DNA of 64,000 nucleotides from Phycisphaerales bacterium (lineage in GTDB: Bacteria > Planctomycetota > Phycisphaerae > UBA1845): the NCBI GenBank assembly GCA_020353195.1, contig CP070691.1, forward strand, positions 3,655,665 through 3,719,664, given 5' to 3'. Both the position numbers and the translations under genes were made by a program. This document shows positions 17,363 to 26,188 of the stretch, piece after piece. The notes below the pieces were generated by a model, which worked only from the letters and a program-made list of their open reading frames with translations, was not told where the DNA came from and made no database searches. The stretch's first letter is position 1. Each line of letters begins with the position of its first letter.

Positions 17363-17938
17363 TCAACCCAGCGCCCCGTCGATCATGTCGCACCACGTAT
17401 GGATGATTAGCAGGTGCGCTTCCTGGATGCGCGCGGTGGCGGTGCTGGGGATGATGATTTCGTGCTCGGCCACGTCGCACGCGGGTCTCTTCGCCGCCGG
17501 GTCGCCGCATCGGCCCAGCAGGGCCACCGTGCCCAACCCGCGCTCGCGGGCGGCCCGCAGCGCGCGGGCGATGTTCTGCGAAGCGCCAGACGTCGTCAGG
17601 CCGACCAGGCAATCCCCCGGCTGCCCCAGCCCTTGCACCTGACGGGCGAACACGTCCGCCGGGTCAAAATCGTTGGCAATGCAGGTCAGCAGCGGCCCGT
17701 CGGCACTGAGGCAGACCGCGCCGAGGCTGCGGCGCTGTCGCCGGTATCGCCCCACCAGCTCCGTGCAGAGATGCGAAGCCTGCGCCGCTGACCCTCCGTT
17801 GCCGCAGGCGAGGATCTTCTTGTCCGCGCGCAGCGTCTCGATCAGCAGCCGACCTGTTCGCCCGATGCTCGTCTCCAGTTCGCTCAGCGACGCCCGCAGG
17901 CGATCCCATTCCGTGAGGTTGTCGTTCCACGTGTTCAT
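17363..17938 (-). CDS. gmhA: Phosphoheptose isomerase (SIS domain)
   Basis: Converts sedoheptulose-7-phosphate to D-glycero-D-manno-heptose-7-phosphate for lipopolysaccharide or surface-layer glycans. The 191-residue length is normal. The SIS motif ILACGNGGSAAQASHLCTELVGRY holds the substrate-binding GNGGS, and a downstream His and Glu correspond to the GmhA active site. A second loop reads VGLTTSGASQNIARAL, and the tail HLLIIHTWCDMID is typical of GmhA. The ATG at 17938 follows a purine-rich GCGGGGAA. A relative such as DiaA cannot be ruled out by inspection. With kdsA and the NeuC-like gene it points to envelope sugar synthesis. Confidence 0.88.
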   Translation of the reverse strand: MNTWNDNLTEWDRLRASLSELETSIGRTGRLLIETLRADKKILACGNGGSAAQASHLCTELVGRYRRQRRSLGAVCLSADGPLLTCIANDFDPADVFARQVQGLGQPGDCLVGLTTSGASQNIARALRAARERGLGTVALLGRCGDPAAKRPACDVAEHEIIIPSTATARIQEAHLLIIHTWCDMIDGALG

Positions 17939-18050
17939 GATTCCCCGCAGTCGAATTGATGTTCTCAACACCGGGCACCATCTCAGGTGCCGTGCTCATG
18001 GCCGCGCAAGCGTGACCATGCCAGCCGACCACCTAGATCCTCAGTGCTCG

Positions 18051-18076
18051 ATTCTCAATTCTGAATTCTCAGTTCT
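18051..18076. repeat. Short AT-rich direct repeat
   Basis: ATTCTCAATTCT and ATTCTCAGTTCT occur 14 bases apart, within an AT-rich island at about 18039-18083. The island lies just past the end of the antiporter gene. Degenerate repeats of this kind recur in planctomycete intergenic DNA, and the function is unknown. Confidence 0.45.
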
Positions 18077-18104
18077 CAGTTCCCCGCCTGCCTCCGGGGC
18101 ATCC

Positions 18105-19574
18105 TTACGTAACCAGCCCCACCGCCAGGTACAGCAGCGTCGCGACCGCACCGACGGTCACCGCATACGGAAGTTGTGTCCGCACGTGATCGATGTGGTC
18201 GGACGCAGACGCCATCGACGAGACGATCGTCGTGTCCGAGATGGGCGAACAGTGGTCGCCGAACACGCCGCCGCCCAATACGGCCGCCACCGCCATCTGC
18301 GGTTCGACGCCGACGGTCTGGGCCACCGGCAGGGCGATGGGCAGCATGATGGCGAACGTGCCCCAACTCGTCCCGGTGGAAAACCCGATCGAACACGCGA
18401 CCACGAAGATCAACGGCGCGACCAGGAAAACGGGCAGATTGTCACTGACCACCGACGCTACGTAGTCGCCCGTTCCCAGCTCGGACCGACACAGCCGGCC
18501 GATGGCAAACGCCATGATCATCAGGACGCCCAGCGGCACCAGCGCCGAGGCGCCTTTGAACACGACGTCGATGTACTCCTTGAGATTCATGATCCCCTGC
18601 AGGCGATAGAGCACGCCCGCGAACACGACGGCCGTCGTGACACCCCACAGCACTCCCGTCGATCCCGAACACGCCCCCAGCACGTTCCAGAACGTCTTGG
18701 CCTTTTCCGGATCAATGTCCCGGTAGCCCGTGTAGGCCAACCCCACCGGGACCATGACCACCATGACCACGATCGGCAGGATCATGTTGAACGCGCGCGG
18801 TCGCGTCTTCGGGTCGGGCGGCAGGCTGATCACGTCGTCGGCGATCATGGGCTGCGCGCCGTCGGCATGAAGCTTGCCCTCGACGTCGGCCCGGCGCTCC
18901 GCCGTCCTCATCGGACCGTAGTCCTTCCGCGTGACCAGAATGAAGAACAACATCACCAGGCTGAGTATCGCATAGAAGTTGTAGGGAATCGCCCGCACCA
19001 GCAGCGGGACCGGCTCCGCTACGCCGAGCACCGCCAGCTGGCCCAGCACGAACGCACCCCACCCGTTGAGCGGGATCATGATGCACGTCGGGGCGGACAC
19101 CGTGTCGCAGACGTACGCGAGCTTCTCGCGCGAGATTCGCAGCTTGTCGAAGATCGGACGGGCCACCGCCCCCGTCACCAGGCAGACGACGCTCGATTCG
19201 ATGAAGGTCATCATGCCGACGGCCATCGCCAGCACGCCCGCGCTGCGCCGTCCGCGGACGATCCGCGCACCCTGCACGAAGCTGACGAACCCGTTGACGC
19301 CCGCGCTCCGCTGGATCAGCGCGATCAGCGATCCGACGAGCACGCTGAACAGAATCACCCGCGTGTTGCCCGCGTCCTCGAAGACGGCCACACAGGCGTC
19401 CAGCGACGCCACCAGGCCCGCGATCGGGTTCCAGTCGTTGACCACCCAGTACCCCACCGCGATCCCCGCAAACAGGGAGAGGAACACCTGACGGGTCACG
19501 ACGGCCAACCCGATCGCCAGCAGCGGCGGCAGAATGGACCAGATCCCATACGAGTGAATCGCGGCAACCGGCAT
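18105..19574 (-). CDS. NhaC-family Na+/H+ antiporter-like transporter
   Basis: A 489-residue integral membrane protein with about twelve helices, matching the NhaC antiporter family in length and motif order. Segments include SVLVGSLIALIQRSAGVNGFV, MMTFIESSVVCLVTGAVARP, DTVSAPTCIMIPLNGWGAF, and near the C-terminus GFSTGTSWGTFAIMLPIALPVA and GGGVFGDHCSPISDTTIVSS. The last, with its Asp-His and Asp residues, is the most conserved part of NhaC. It probably exchanges sodium for protons, though some family members carry organic acids. The gene starts at ATG 19574. The NeuC-like gene is divergent, with about 260 bases between. Confidence 0.9.
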   Translation of the reverse strand: MPVAAIHSYGIWSILPPLLAIGLAVVTRQVFLSLFAGIAVGYWVVNDWNPIAGLVASLDACVAVFEDAGNTRVILFSVLVGSLIALIQRSAGVNGFVSFVQGARIVRGRRSAGVLAMAVGMMTFIESSVVCLVTGAVARPIFDKLRISREKLAYVCDTVSAPTCIMIPLNGWGAFVLGQLAVLGVAEPVPLLVRAIPYNFYAILSLVMLFFILVTRKDYGPMRTAERRADVEGKLHADGAQPMIADDVISLPPDPKTRPRAFNMILPIVVMVVMVPVGLAYTGYRDIDPEKAKTFWNVLGACSGSTGVLWGVTTAVVFAGVLYRLQGIMNLKEYIDVVFKGASALVPLGVLMIMAFAIGRLCRSELGTGDYVASVVSDNLPVFLVAPLIFVVACSIGFSTGTSWGTFAIMLPIALPVAQTVGVEPQMAVAAVLGGGVFGDHCSPISDTTIVSSMASASDHIDHVRTQLPYAVTVGAVATLLYLAVGLVT

Positions 19575-19831
19575 CGTGGGCGAGATTCTACCGGCCCCGG
19601 TAGTACTGCGAAAGCGGTTTGTCGCTCCAGGCGGTCAAGCTGTCCGGGGGCGCATGCCGATACACCGGTTGACATTCTCGGTGTTATCGGTCGTTTCGGC
19701 GGGACAGGGTCGCCGACCCGTTGCGAGAAGCAGGCCTGCCGACCCTGCATCGGACGACATGCAGCGGTTCACGTTCCCGCCGGCAACCCACTGACCTGGG
19801 AGATAGCCGAGTGACCGCAAGGCGTCACCCC

Positions 19832-20971
19832 ATGAACCGACGGAAACGACGCGTCGCCGTGATCACGGGTACGCGCGCCGAGTACGGGTTGCTCGCCTCC
19901 CCCATGCGGGCCATCGCTGAGCATTCCAAGCTCGACCTGCAACTCGTCGTCTGCGGCATGCATCTGCTCAGGAAGTTCGGCTACACGATCGCCGACGTTA
20001 TCCGAGACGGGTGGCGAATCGACGCCCGGGTGCGCATGCAGTCCGGATCGGACGGCCCCGCGACCCAGGCGGAGGGGTTGGCCGCGGGCGTCGCCGGCAT
20101 CGCCCGATTCCTGGAACGAGCGGGCACCGACATCGTTCTGATCCTGGGTGACCGCATCGAAGCCTTCGCCGGGGCCGTCGCCGGATTCACCACCGGCCGC
20201 ATCGTCGCCCACATTCACGGCGGCGACGTGGCTCCGGGGCATCTCGACGACGGACTGCGCCACAGCATCACGAAGCTGGCCCACATCCACCTGGCGGCTA
20301 CGAAGGATGCCGCGCGCCGCATTCTCCGCATGGGCGAGCGGTCCGAGCACGTTCACGTCGTCGGCGCTCCCGGGCTGGACCGCCTGTTCGAGCTGGCGGC
20401 GGCGTCCGGTCGCCGCGCTGCCCGGTCCAACCGCGCCCTGGTGGTTCAGCATCCGTGCGGGCGGTCGCCCGCCCGCGAGCGCCGGACCATGTCCGCGATC
20501 CTCCGCAGCGTTCGCTCTGCGGGGCTCGACGTGGTAGTCCTGTATCCCAACAGCGACCGCGGCCACACGGGCATCATCGAGGCCATCGAAAGCGTCCCCA
20601 GGTGGCGTGCGTCCGGTTCGCTGCGCGTGGTGCGGTCGCTGCCTCGTGACGACTACCTGTTGCTGCTGATCACGGCTCGCGTCCTGGTCGGAAACTCGTC
20701 GAGTGGAATCATCGAGGCCGGCGCCGCCGGCGTGCCCGTGGTCAACGTCGGGCGCCGCCAGCAGGGTCGGCTTCGCAACGGCCCGCACGTGGTCGACTGT
20801 GACGAGACCTGCGACGCGATCCGCCGCGCCCTCGGTCGGGCCCTGCGCCTGGGTCCCAGAATAGTCCGCCGCAGCGCCTACGGGCGGGGGGGCAGCGGAC
20901 GGCGCATCGCCGCCATCCTGGCCGATACACCGCTGTCCGACGCTCTGTGCTGCAAACAGATCACTTACTGA
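19832..20971 (+). CDS. UDP-N-acetylglucosamine 2-epimerase, hydrolysing (NeuC-like)
   Basis: A 379-residue cytosolic enzyme of the UDP-GlcNAc 2-epimerase fold. It opens RVAVITGTRAEYGLLASPM, the NeuC version of the N-terminal motif. ILGDRIEAFAGAVAGF, AHIHGGDVAPGHLDDGLRHSITKLAHIHLAAT and VLVGNSSSGIIEAGAAGVPVVNVG then give the expected catalytic Asp/Glu/His region and the nucleotide-binding loop. NeuC-type enzymes release the N-acetylmannosamine-type precursor for sialic, legionaminic or pseudaminic acids. The ATG at 19832 has only a weak AAGGCG site. A GTG at 19811 with GGGAG eight bases upstream is an alternative. Neighbouring nonulosonate genes were not seen, so the end product is uncertain. 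Confidence 0.85.
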   Translation: MNRRKRRVAVITGTRAEYGLLASPMRAIAEHSKLDLQLVVCGMHLLRKFGYTIADVIRDGWRIDARVRMQSGSDGPATQAEGLAAGVAGIARFLERAGTDIVLILGDRIEAFAGAVAGFTTGRIVAHIHGGDVAPGHLDDGLRHSITKLAHIHLAATKDAARRILRMGERSEHVHVVGAPGLDRLFELAAASGRRAARSNRALVVQHPCGRSPARERRTMSAILRSVRSAGLDVVVLYPNSDRGHTGIIEAIESVPRWRASGSLRVVRSLPRDDYLLLLITARVLVGNSSSGIIEAGAAGVPVVNVGRRQQGRLRNGPHVVDCDETCDAIRRALGRALRLGPRIVRRSAYGRGGSGRRIAAILADTPLSDALCCKQITY

Positions 20972-21198
20972 CGACCTCCGCCATTCTTGGCTAAACCGCC
21001 GGCCCGGTCACGACGATGAATAAGTCCGGTATGCTTCCGAACCGGCGTGTGCCGATGGCGGCGGTATTGGCGGCGTGACACGGGGCACCCAACACCGCCA
21101 GTCAACGCTTTGATGGGGTAGGAACCTCGCGGGGGCGCAACGGTGCACGTTCGTTTGGGGGTGAGGCGTGTGGCGTGCTGATAACTGGGGATCCCGGC

Positions 21199-22077
21199 AT
21201 GGCGGTCGAAGCAGAGACTCGTGAGAAGGCGGTGGTGGCCAAAGCGCTGGCGTCGATCGGCGAAATCGCCACCCTGCCCGAGGTGACGGTGAAGATCATC
21301 GAGATCGTGGAGGACTCACGAAGCACCATCAAGGACCTCCACGAGGTCATCAAGCGCGACCCGGCCCTGTCGACCAAGGTGTTGCGCGTGGTGAACTCTG
21401 CCTTCTACGGTCTGCCCGGGCAGATCGCCAGCGTGGACCGGGCGATCATTCTTCTCGGGCTCTCCGCCGTCAAGAACATCGCCATCGCCGCCTCGATCTC
21501 CCGCCTGTTTCGAGGCGGGCAGATTTCGGCTCACTTCACCGCGATGGATTTGTGGCGGCACAGTCTGGGCGTGGGCGTCGCCTCGCGGGCGATTGCCAAG
21601 GCCGCCGGCGTCGTCGGTGCGCTGGACGAGGTGATGCTCGCGGGCCTGATTCACGACCTCGGCCTGCTCCTCGAGCGACAGGCCTTCGCCGATGAACTCG
21701 CCCAGGTGATCGATCGCTGCGAAGCCGGCGAGGGGGACGTGCTCTCGCTGGAAACCGAGATCATCGGTGCCGACCATCAGGTCTTCGGCGACGCGCTGAC
21801 CACCAAGTGGCGATTCCCCCGGAACCTCCGTGCGGTCATCGGGTTCCACCACTGCCCGGACCGTCTCTCGCCTGAGTTGCAGCAGCTCGGCGCGATCATT
21901 CGCACCGCCGACATCCTCTGCTGCAAGGATAAGATCGGCTTCCATTTGACTGCCCACTCGCAGGAGTTCACCGAGGAACTGCTCGAAACCGTCGACATTA
22001 CCGTCGAGCAACTCACCGAGATCCGCGACGGGCTCGAAGACGGGCTAAGCGAAGCCGAAGCCACGCTCACCATCTAG
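21199..22077 (+). CDS. HDOD-domain protein
   Basis: A 292-residue protein with a single HDOD domain, a noncatalytic relative of HD phosphohydrolases linked to signalling and motility. Visible landmarks are LPEVTVKIIEIVEDSRSTIKDLHEVIKRDPALSTKVLRVVNSAFYG at the start, then LLGLSAVKNIAIAASISRLF and LAGLIHDLGLLLE. The last retains HD from the parent superfamily. The C-terminal half is helical with HHCPDRL and ends acidic. ATG 21199 follows GGGG at eight bases. An in-frame GTG at 21175 is possible. The gene is isolated, with no linked response regulator. Confidence 0.88.
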   Translation: MAVEAETREKAVVAKALASIGEIATLPEVTVKIIEIVEDSRSTIKDLHEVIKRDPALSTKVLRVVNSAFYGLPGQIASVDRAIILLGLSAVKNIAIAASISRLFRGGQISAHFTAMDLWRHSLGVGVASRAIAKAAGVVGALDEVMLAGLIHDLGLLLERQAFADELAQVIDRCEAGEGDVLSLETEIIGADHQVFGDALTTKWRFPRNLRAVIGFHHCPDRLSPELQQLGAIIRTADILCCKDKIGFHLTAHSQEFTEELLETVDITVEQLTEIRDGLEDGLSEAEATLTI

Positions 22078-22239
22078 TTTCTAGTTTCGTTTTCCGGAAG
22101 ACAGCTTCCCACCGATGGATGGTCCGTCCACCGTCAGGTGCGTGTCGCGCAGGCGGAAGCGGCAATAGCGAATCACGACCGGCTTGCTCGTTGTGAGGGG
22201 CGCGCACCGCGGGTCCACGTTCAAGACCGCAACGCCGTT

Positions 22240-23283
22240 TCACTTCAGCCGCGAGCGCAGGATCCACAAAAACAGCGGCGCACCGAGCAGCGCCGTCATC
22301 ACCCCGATAGGAATGGTCGACGCCGCCATCTCCCGCGATACGAGTTGGCCGTACCACGCCGGGAGCAACTCCGTCAACCAGTCGCAAACGATCAGAAACG
22401 TCGCCCCGATCAAGGCGGAACCCGGAAGAACGATCCGGTTGTCCGGCCCGAACACCAGCCGCACCCCGTGTGGAACGATCAGCCCCACGAACCCCACCGG
22501 ACCGCAGATCGAGACCACGGCCGCCACCGCCAACGAGGCCAGACCCAGGCACAACCCTTGCAGCACTGCCGGGTTCACACCGCGCGTCGCGCTCACCTCG
22601 TCGCCCAACTCGAACTGGTTCAGGTTCGGCGCCTGCAGGAATAGCACGATCCACACCGGAACCAGAATCACCAGCAGCGCCCGCACCTCGACCTGGCCGA
22701 CCGTCTCCAGGCTCCCCATCATCCAGCGGACGATCCGAAACGTATCATGCACGCTGGCCAGGTGTGTCACGAACATCATCATGGCTGAACAGAAGAACCC
22801 GATCGTCACGCCGGCCAGCAACAGCGCGTTGCCCGACAACCGCCGCGACGATCGGGCCAGCAGAACCACCACCCCCAGCACCGCGGCCGAACCGGCAAAC
22901 GCGCTGAAGGAAACGCTCGACAGCCCCAGAACCGTCACCCGCCAACCCGCGCTGATCGCGATCAACGCCCCCAGCGATCCGCCGCTGGCGATCCCCAGCG
23001 TATACGGTGTGGCCAGTGGATTGCGGAACAGAGTCTGAAACACCGCCCCGCACATCGCCAGCGTCGCGCCGGCCACCAGCGCCTTCACCGTGCCCGGCAT
23101 GCGAAGCACAAACGCGATGACATAGAGATCGGACTCCCTGTCGCCGGCGAAGTATGACCGCCAGGCCTCCACCAACCCGAGGCGATAGGTCCCGACCCCC
23201 GGGCTGATCGCCACTGCCAGCACCAGCAGCAGCAGGCAGCACCCCATCGCCACCGCGAATCGACGTGCGGTCAGCCGCTTCAC
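22240..23283 (-). CDS. FecCD/BtuC-family ABC importer permease
   Basis: A 347-residue membrane permease with about ten helices, the transmembrane subunit of vitamin B12, heme or siderophore importers. Typical motifs include LRMPGTVKALVAGATLAMCGAVFQTLFRNPLATPYTLGIASGGSLGA, with the conserved RNPLA-P-LG-GA pattern. GPVGFVGLIVPHGVRLVFGPDNR contains the cytosolic coupling loop. The GTG at 23283 overlaps the ATPase stop by four bases (GTGA), with GGAGG seven bases upstream inside the ATPase gene, which is strong support over earlier frames. Translation is probably coupled to the ATPase. The ligand cannot be told from the permease alone. Confidence 0.93.
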   Translation of the reverse strand: MKRLTARRFAVAMGCCLLLLVLAVAISPGVGTYRLGLVEAWRSYFAGDRESDLYVIAFVLRMPGTVKALVAGATLAMCGAVFQTLFRNPLATPYTLGIASGGSLGALIAISAGWRVTVLGLSSVSFSAFAGSAAVLGVVVLLARSSRRLSGNALLLAGVTIGFFCSAMMMFVTHLASVHDTFRIVRWMMGSLETVGQVEVRALLVILVPVWIVLFLQAPNLNQFELGDEVSATRGVNPAVLQGLCLGLASLAVAAVVSICGPVGFVGLIVPHGVRLVFGPDNRIVLPGSALIGATFLIVCDWLTELLPAWYGQLVSREMAASTIPIGVMTALLGAPLFLWILRSRLK

Positions 23284-24122
23284 CGCGCTTCCTCCGAACG
23301 TGATTCGCCGGACGGCTCGTCCGATCGCCGCACGGGCAACACCCATCGTTGCCCGCCGTCGCCGCCAGGCCTTTCGAACCGGACCCGATACACTCGCTCC
23401 AGCACGTCGGCCCCGAGCACCTCGTCGCACCGGCCGCACGCCGCCGGTTTGCCGTCGTCGAGCAACAACAGTCGATCGCAGTATCGACCGGCCAGGTTCA
23501 GATCATGGGTCACCACGATGACACTCAATCCCGTCGCGTCCACTTGGGACCGCAACGACTCGAACACCGCGAATTGATAATAGAGGTCCAGCGCCGCAGT
23601 GGGCTCGTCCAGGACCAGCAGCTTCGGCTGCTGGGCCAGAGCCGCCGCCAGGTGCACTCGCTGGGCTTCGCCGCCCGACAGCGTGCCCATGGGCCGGTTC
23701 GCATACCGCGCCGTATCCGTCGCCTCCATCGCCGCACGCGCCGCCGCCAGGTCGTCGGCCGACTCGAACAGAAAGTAGCGCCGGTGCGGAAAACGCCCCA
23801 TGAGCACGATCTCCCCCGCCGTCGCGAACGGCGGCGCCATCGGCTGCTGCGGCAGAAACGCCGTCATCCGGGCACGACGCCGCGCCGACACGTCGGCCAG
23901 CGGTCGGCCGGACAGACGAATCGCGCCGCCGGTCGGCCTGCACAGCCCGACGGCCAATCGCAAAAGCGTGCTCTTGCCCGCCCCGTTCGGACCGATCACA
24001 CCCCACAGATGCCCGGGCTCGACGGACAGATCCACCGGCCCCAGGAAATCCGGTCGATCGACAAACCCGTACCGCAGCCGTTCCAGCTCCAGGATCGGGC
24101 AAACGGAAGAACGGTCGGCCAT
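23280..24122 (-). CDS. ABC importer ATP-binding protein (BtuD/FecE type)
   Basis: A 280-residue nucleotide-binding subunit. Walker A is GPNGAGKST, the signature loop LSGGEAQRVHLAAAL, Walker B LLVLDEPTAALDL, and the H-loop VTHDLNLA. Q-loop PQQP follows the expected distance. The family powers uptake of cobalamin, iron-siderophore or heme. It lies upstream of and overlaps the permease. Its extended C-terminus (RRSDEPSGESRSEEAR) is unusual and hydrophilic. The substrate-binding lipoprotein gene lies 281 bases upstream on the same strand. A vitamin B12 riboswitch was looked for and not found. Confidence 0.94.
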   Translation of the reverse strand: MADRSSVCPILELERLRYGFVDRPDFLGPVDLSVEPGHLWGVIGPNGAGKSTLLRLAVGLCRPTGGAIRLSGRPLADVSARRRARMTAFLPQQPMAPPFATAGEIVLMGRFPHRRYFLFESADDLAAARAAMEATDTARYANRPMGTLSGGEAQRVHLAAALAQQPKLLVLDEPTAALDLYYQFAVFESLRSQVDATGLSVIVVTHDLNLAGRYCDRLLLLDDGKPAACGRCDEVLGADVLERVYRVRFERPGGDGGQRWVLPVRRSDEPSGESRSEEAR

Positions 24123-24307
24123 CGGCGGTACCCGCGTCGGTCATCCGGGAACGTGTTCAGCGTACTGTATGAGTGGCATGGGCAAGCAGGTCATACGATA
24201 CGCAATCGCAGGCAAAGCGTACCTCATAACGACGAGATTGTTCAAGGAGCTGAGAATAATGCTCGCCCGCGGGACTTGACCGGCCGCGACACGTCATGCC
24301 GAGCACG

Positions 24308-24350
24308 GGCACGGGCCACCCCGAAACCGCCCGACTTGGCACGGGCCACC
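24308..24350. repeat. 13-bp direct repeat
   Basis: GGCACGGGCCACC occurs at 24308-24320 and 24338-24350 in the spacer between the ATPase gene and the binding-protein gene. It resembles GTGGCACGGGC-type intergenic repeats of planctomycetes. Confidence 0.45.
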
Positions 24351-24403
24351 TGTGGCGCCCAGTCCTTCCCCATGCCGTCCGGGACGTAGAGATTCGTCCG
24401 CGC

Positions 24404-25327
24404 TCAATCGGCGACGTCGGGATGCAACAGCGACAGCAGCTTCTCCGCCAGAAGCACCAGCCGAGGCGACGGGATCATTGCGTAGTCTTCGGTGAGGACG
24501 TGAACACGCCCGTTGCGGACCGCCGGTATCTGCCGTAGCGGATGCCATTGCTCAGCCAATTGGACGTAACCGCCGGCGGGCCGGCCGCCGGGCGAGACTT
24601 CGATGATCACCTCGGGCCTGCGGACTACGATCTCCTCAATGCTCACCTGCGGATACGCGACATCCAGATCACCGAAGACGTTCTCTCCGCCCGCCAGCTC
24701 GATCAACTCGTGCAGGTACGAGCCCTGGCCGACCGTGCCTATGTTGGCCAGCCGGTCCGGACCTCGCATCGTCAGCAGCACCTTCACCGCGGGCCGGCCC
24801 GCCGCCCGACCCTGCACCCGGGCCAGGCGCTCACGAACGCGCCGACACAGCGCGTCAGCCTGCTCGACGCGGTCGAACATGGCGCCCAATCGAGTGATCG
24901 TCTCATACACGTCGGACAGTCTGTTCGTGGGGTCGTAAAAGACGGCGATGCCGCGGTCCCGGCAGAGCTTCTCGAGTTTCTCCTGCCGCCCTCGAAGGAT
25001 GACCAGGTCCGGACCGAGCGTGACGATCGCCTCGAGATTCGGATCCCGCTGACCCCCGATCCGCGGCACGTGGGCTAGCTGCGGGGGATAAACCGTGTAC
25101 CGGCTCACCCCGACCAGCCGACTCCCGACACCCAGCTCCCAGAGGATCTCCACCGAGTTCGGCGCCAAGGCCACTATCCGCCCGGGTATGGCGCCGGTGC
25201 CGTCTGTCGCGAGGTTTTCGGACGTGCCGGAGTCACGGGCGCAACCGGCCAACATCATCAGTGTCAGGCCCGCCTGCTGCGCGGTCCGCCAACCCGGCGT
25301 CCGCCGACTTTTTGTGGCGCATCGCAC
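24404..25327 (-). CDS. Periplasmic binding lipoprotein of the metal-chelate ABC importer
   Basis: A 307-residue binding protein of the BtuF/FepB type. The N-terminus has a hydrophobic LTLMMLAGC lipobox (Cys29), so the protein should be lipid-anchored. The mature part shows two lobes linked by a helix: RIVALAPNSVEILWELGVGSRLVGVSRY in lobe one and GGENVFGDLDVAYPQVSIEEIVVRRPEVIIEVSP in lobe two, the usual two-domain TroA-like signature. It delivers ligand to the ABC pair downstream. The start is uncertain: the GTG at 25327 has no clear ribosome-binding site. The wide 281-base gap to the ATPase gene suggests that the pair may also have its own promoter. Confidence 0.88.
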   Translation of the reverse strand: MRCATKSRRTPGWRTAQQAGLTLMMLAGCARDSGTSENLATDGTGAIPGRIVALAPNSVEILWELGVGSRLVGVSRYTVYPPQLAHVPRIGGQRDPNLEAIVTLGPDLVILRGRQEKLEKLCRDRGIAVFYDPTNRLSDVYETITRLGAMFDRVEQADALCRRVRERLARVQGRAAGRPAVKVLLTMRGPDRLANIGTVGQGSYLHELIELAGGENVFGDLDVAYPQVSIEEIVVRRPEVIIEVSPGGRPAGGYVQLAEQWHPLRQIPAVRNGRVHVLTEDYAMIPSPRLVLLAEKLLSLLHPDVAD

Positions 25328-25551
25328 AAAGTCAATCCGGCGTGGAACAGGCGGGTATCTGAGCGAATCCGGTTCCAGGCGTCAAGCGGCGCGATCAATC
25401 TGCACGCCCACTCCAGATCGCTCGGCATTGCGCGCTTCAACCGCAACTTCTCAGAGCGCCCTCGAGGCAACCGCGGGACCGGCGCTCCTGCCTGTCGAAG
25501 ACGCGCCGGAAGGCCCGTTCTGCAGTTCGGTGATGGCCGCTCGTGGTGGAT

Positions 25552-25618
25552 ACACGCGAGGTGAGCCTTCTCCCCCTTTCGGCGGGTCAAGCCGCTCTCG
25601 TGCCCCCGGATGACCGGC
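25552..25618 (-). repeat. Dispersed intergenic repeat, copy B
   Basis: An inverted relative of the 9735-9800 repeat. On the minus strand it reads GAGAGCGGCTTGACCCGCCG followed by AAAGGGGGAGAAGGCTC, about 70 percent identical over 65 bases. Confidence 0.5.
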
Positions 25619-25884
25619 TGGCAAGGCGATCCCCAAGACGAATAATCCCTACCACACGCTGACAGGATTCTGCCGGCGGCATCCTGCTTGCGCGCATACC
25701 AGACGGACGATCTACACCCCGTTCCGAATCGCACGGACTCTCGCATGTCGCAATCCTGCATGAGGTTAGGTCAATCGGCCGCGGCGGGCAGTTCAGCCGT
25801 GCTGCCACTGCCCAGCCCGCTTCGGAGACATCGACGCGCGTCCCGGCCGGTTGCGCTCGACCCGAAAATAGTTCGATTCGGCGC

Positions 25885-25913
25885 TTGCATGTCTTTCAAC
25901 GTCCGGTTACACT
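25885..25913 (+). promoter_or_regulatory. Sigma70-like promoter
   Basis: TTGCAT (25885-25890) and TACACT (25908-25913) are separated by exactly 17 bases, with a predicted start near 25920. No protein gene follows in this direction, but a terminator lies about 240 bases downstream. Confidence 0.55.
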
Positions 25914-25919
25914 AAACGC

Positions 25920-26160
25920 AGTTGAGGAGTGAGCGGAGGAAGAGGAGAGGGCCGCAGATCAGCGGCGGTGAGTGGAGCGGAGTAAGGAAGGGAACAGAGG
26001 ATCTCCGGCGAAGTCTCGCCGACCTTAACCGCGATCCACAAGAGAGCAAAAAAACCGAGAGTTGTCTCTTCCGGTGTTCTCGCCGGTTGAGTTTCACGAA
26101 TCTCTCTCTCTCCCTCCCAGGCTTGGGCTGTTCCAATAGGGCAGCCCCAGCCATTTTTTA
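25920..26160 (+). ncRNA. Candidate small RNA of about 240 bases
   Basis: The segment lies between the promoter at 25885-25913 and an intrinsic terminator. The interior contains GCCGC-AGATCA-GCGGC and GGCGA-AGTC-TCGCC hairpins. A purine-rich 5' part (GGAGGAAGAGGAGAGGG) could pair with the pyrimidine-rich TCTCTCTCTCTCCCTCCC near the 3' end, so a rod-like structure is possible. None of the housekeeping RNAs I know (tmRNA, RNase P, SRP RNA) was recognised. A dispersed repeat is the main alternative. Confidence 0.35.
26120..26159 (+). terminator. Intrinsic terminator
   Basis: GGCTTGGGCTG (26120-26130) and CAGCCCCAGCC (26142-26152) form an 11-base stem with one mismatch, followed by ATTTTTT. No protein gene precedes it on this strand. 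Confidence 0.65.
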
Positions 26161-26188
26161 CGCCCATTACAAACGCCCATCACGATGC

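Noticed and set aside
17673..19814. A 713-codon frame antisense to the NhaC-type transporter
   Set aside because: Arg/His-rich shadow, while the sense frame has conserved membrane motifs.
24168..24281. A short plus-strand ORF of 37 codons in the spacer of the ABC importer
   Set aside because: No ribosome-binding site, no similarity noticed, and it lies antisense to the importer operon.
25328..25900. Cobalamin riboswitch upstream of the importer lipoprotein
   Set aside because: No B12-box-like sequence or the typical core was found by eye on the minus strand.
25907..26167. An 86-codon minus-strand frame in the AT-richer part of the 25.3-26.4 kb gap
   Set aside because: No domain or ribosome-binding site. 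It lies antisense to the candidate RNA with a terminator, and its translation is low-complexity.
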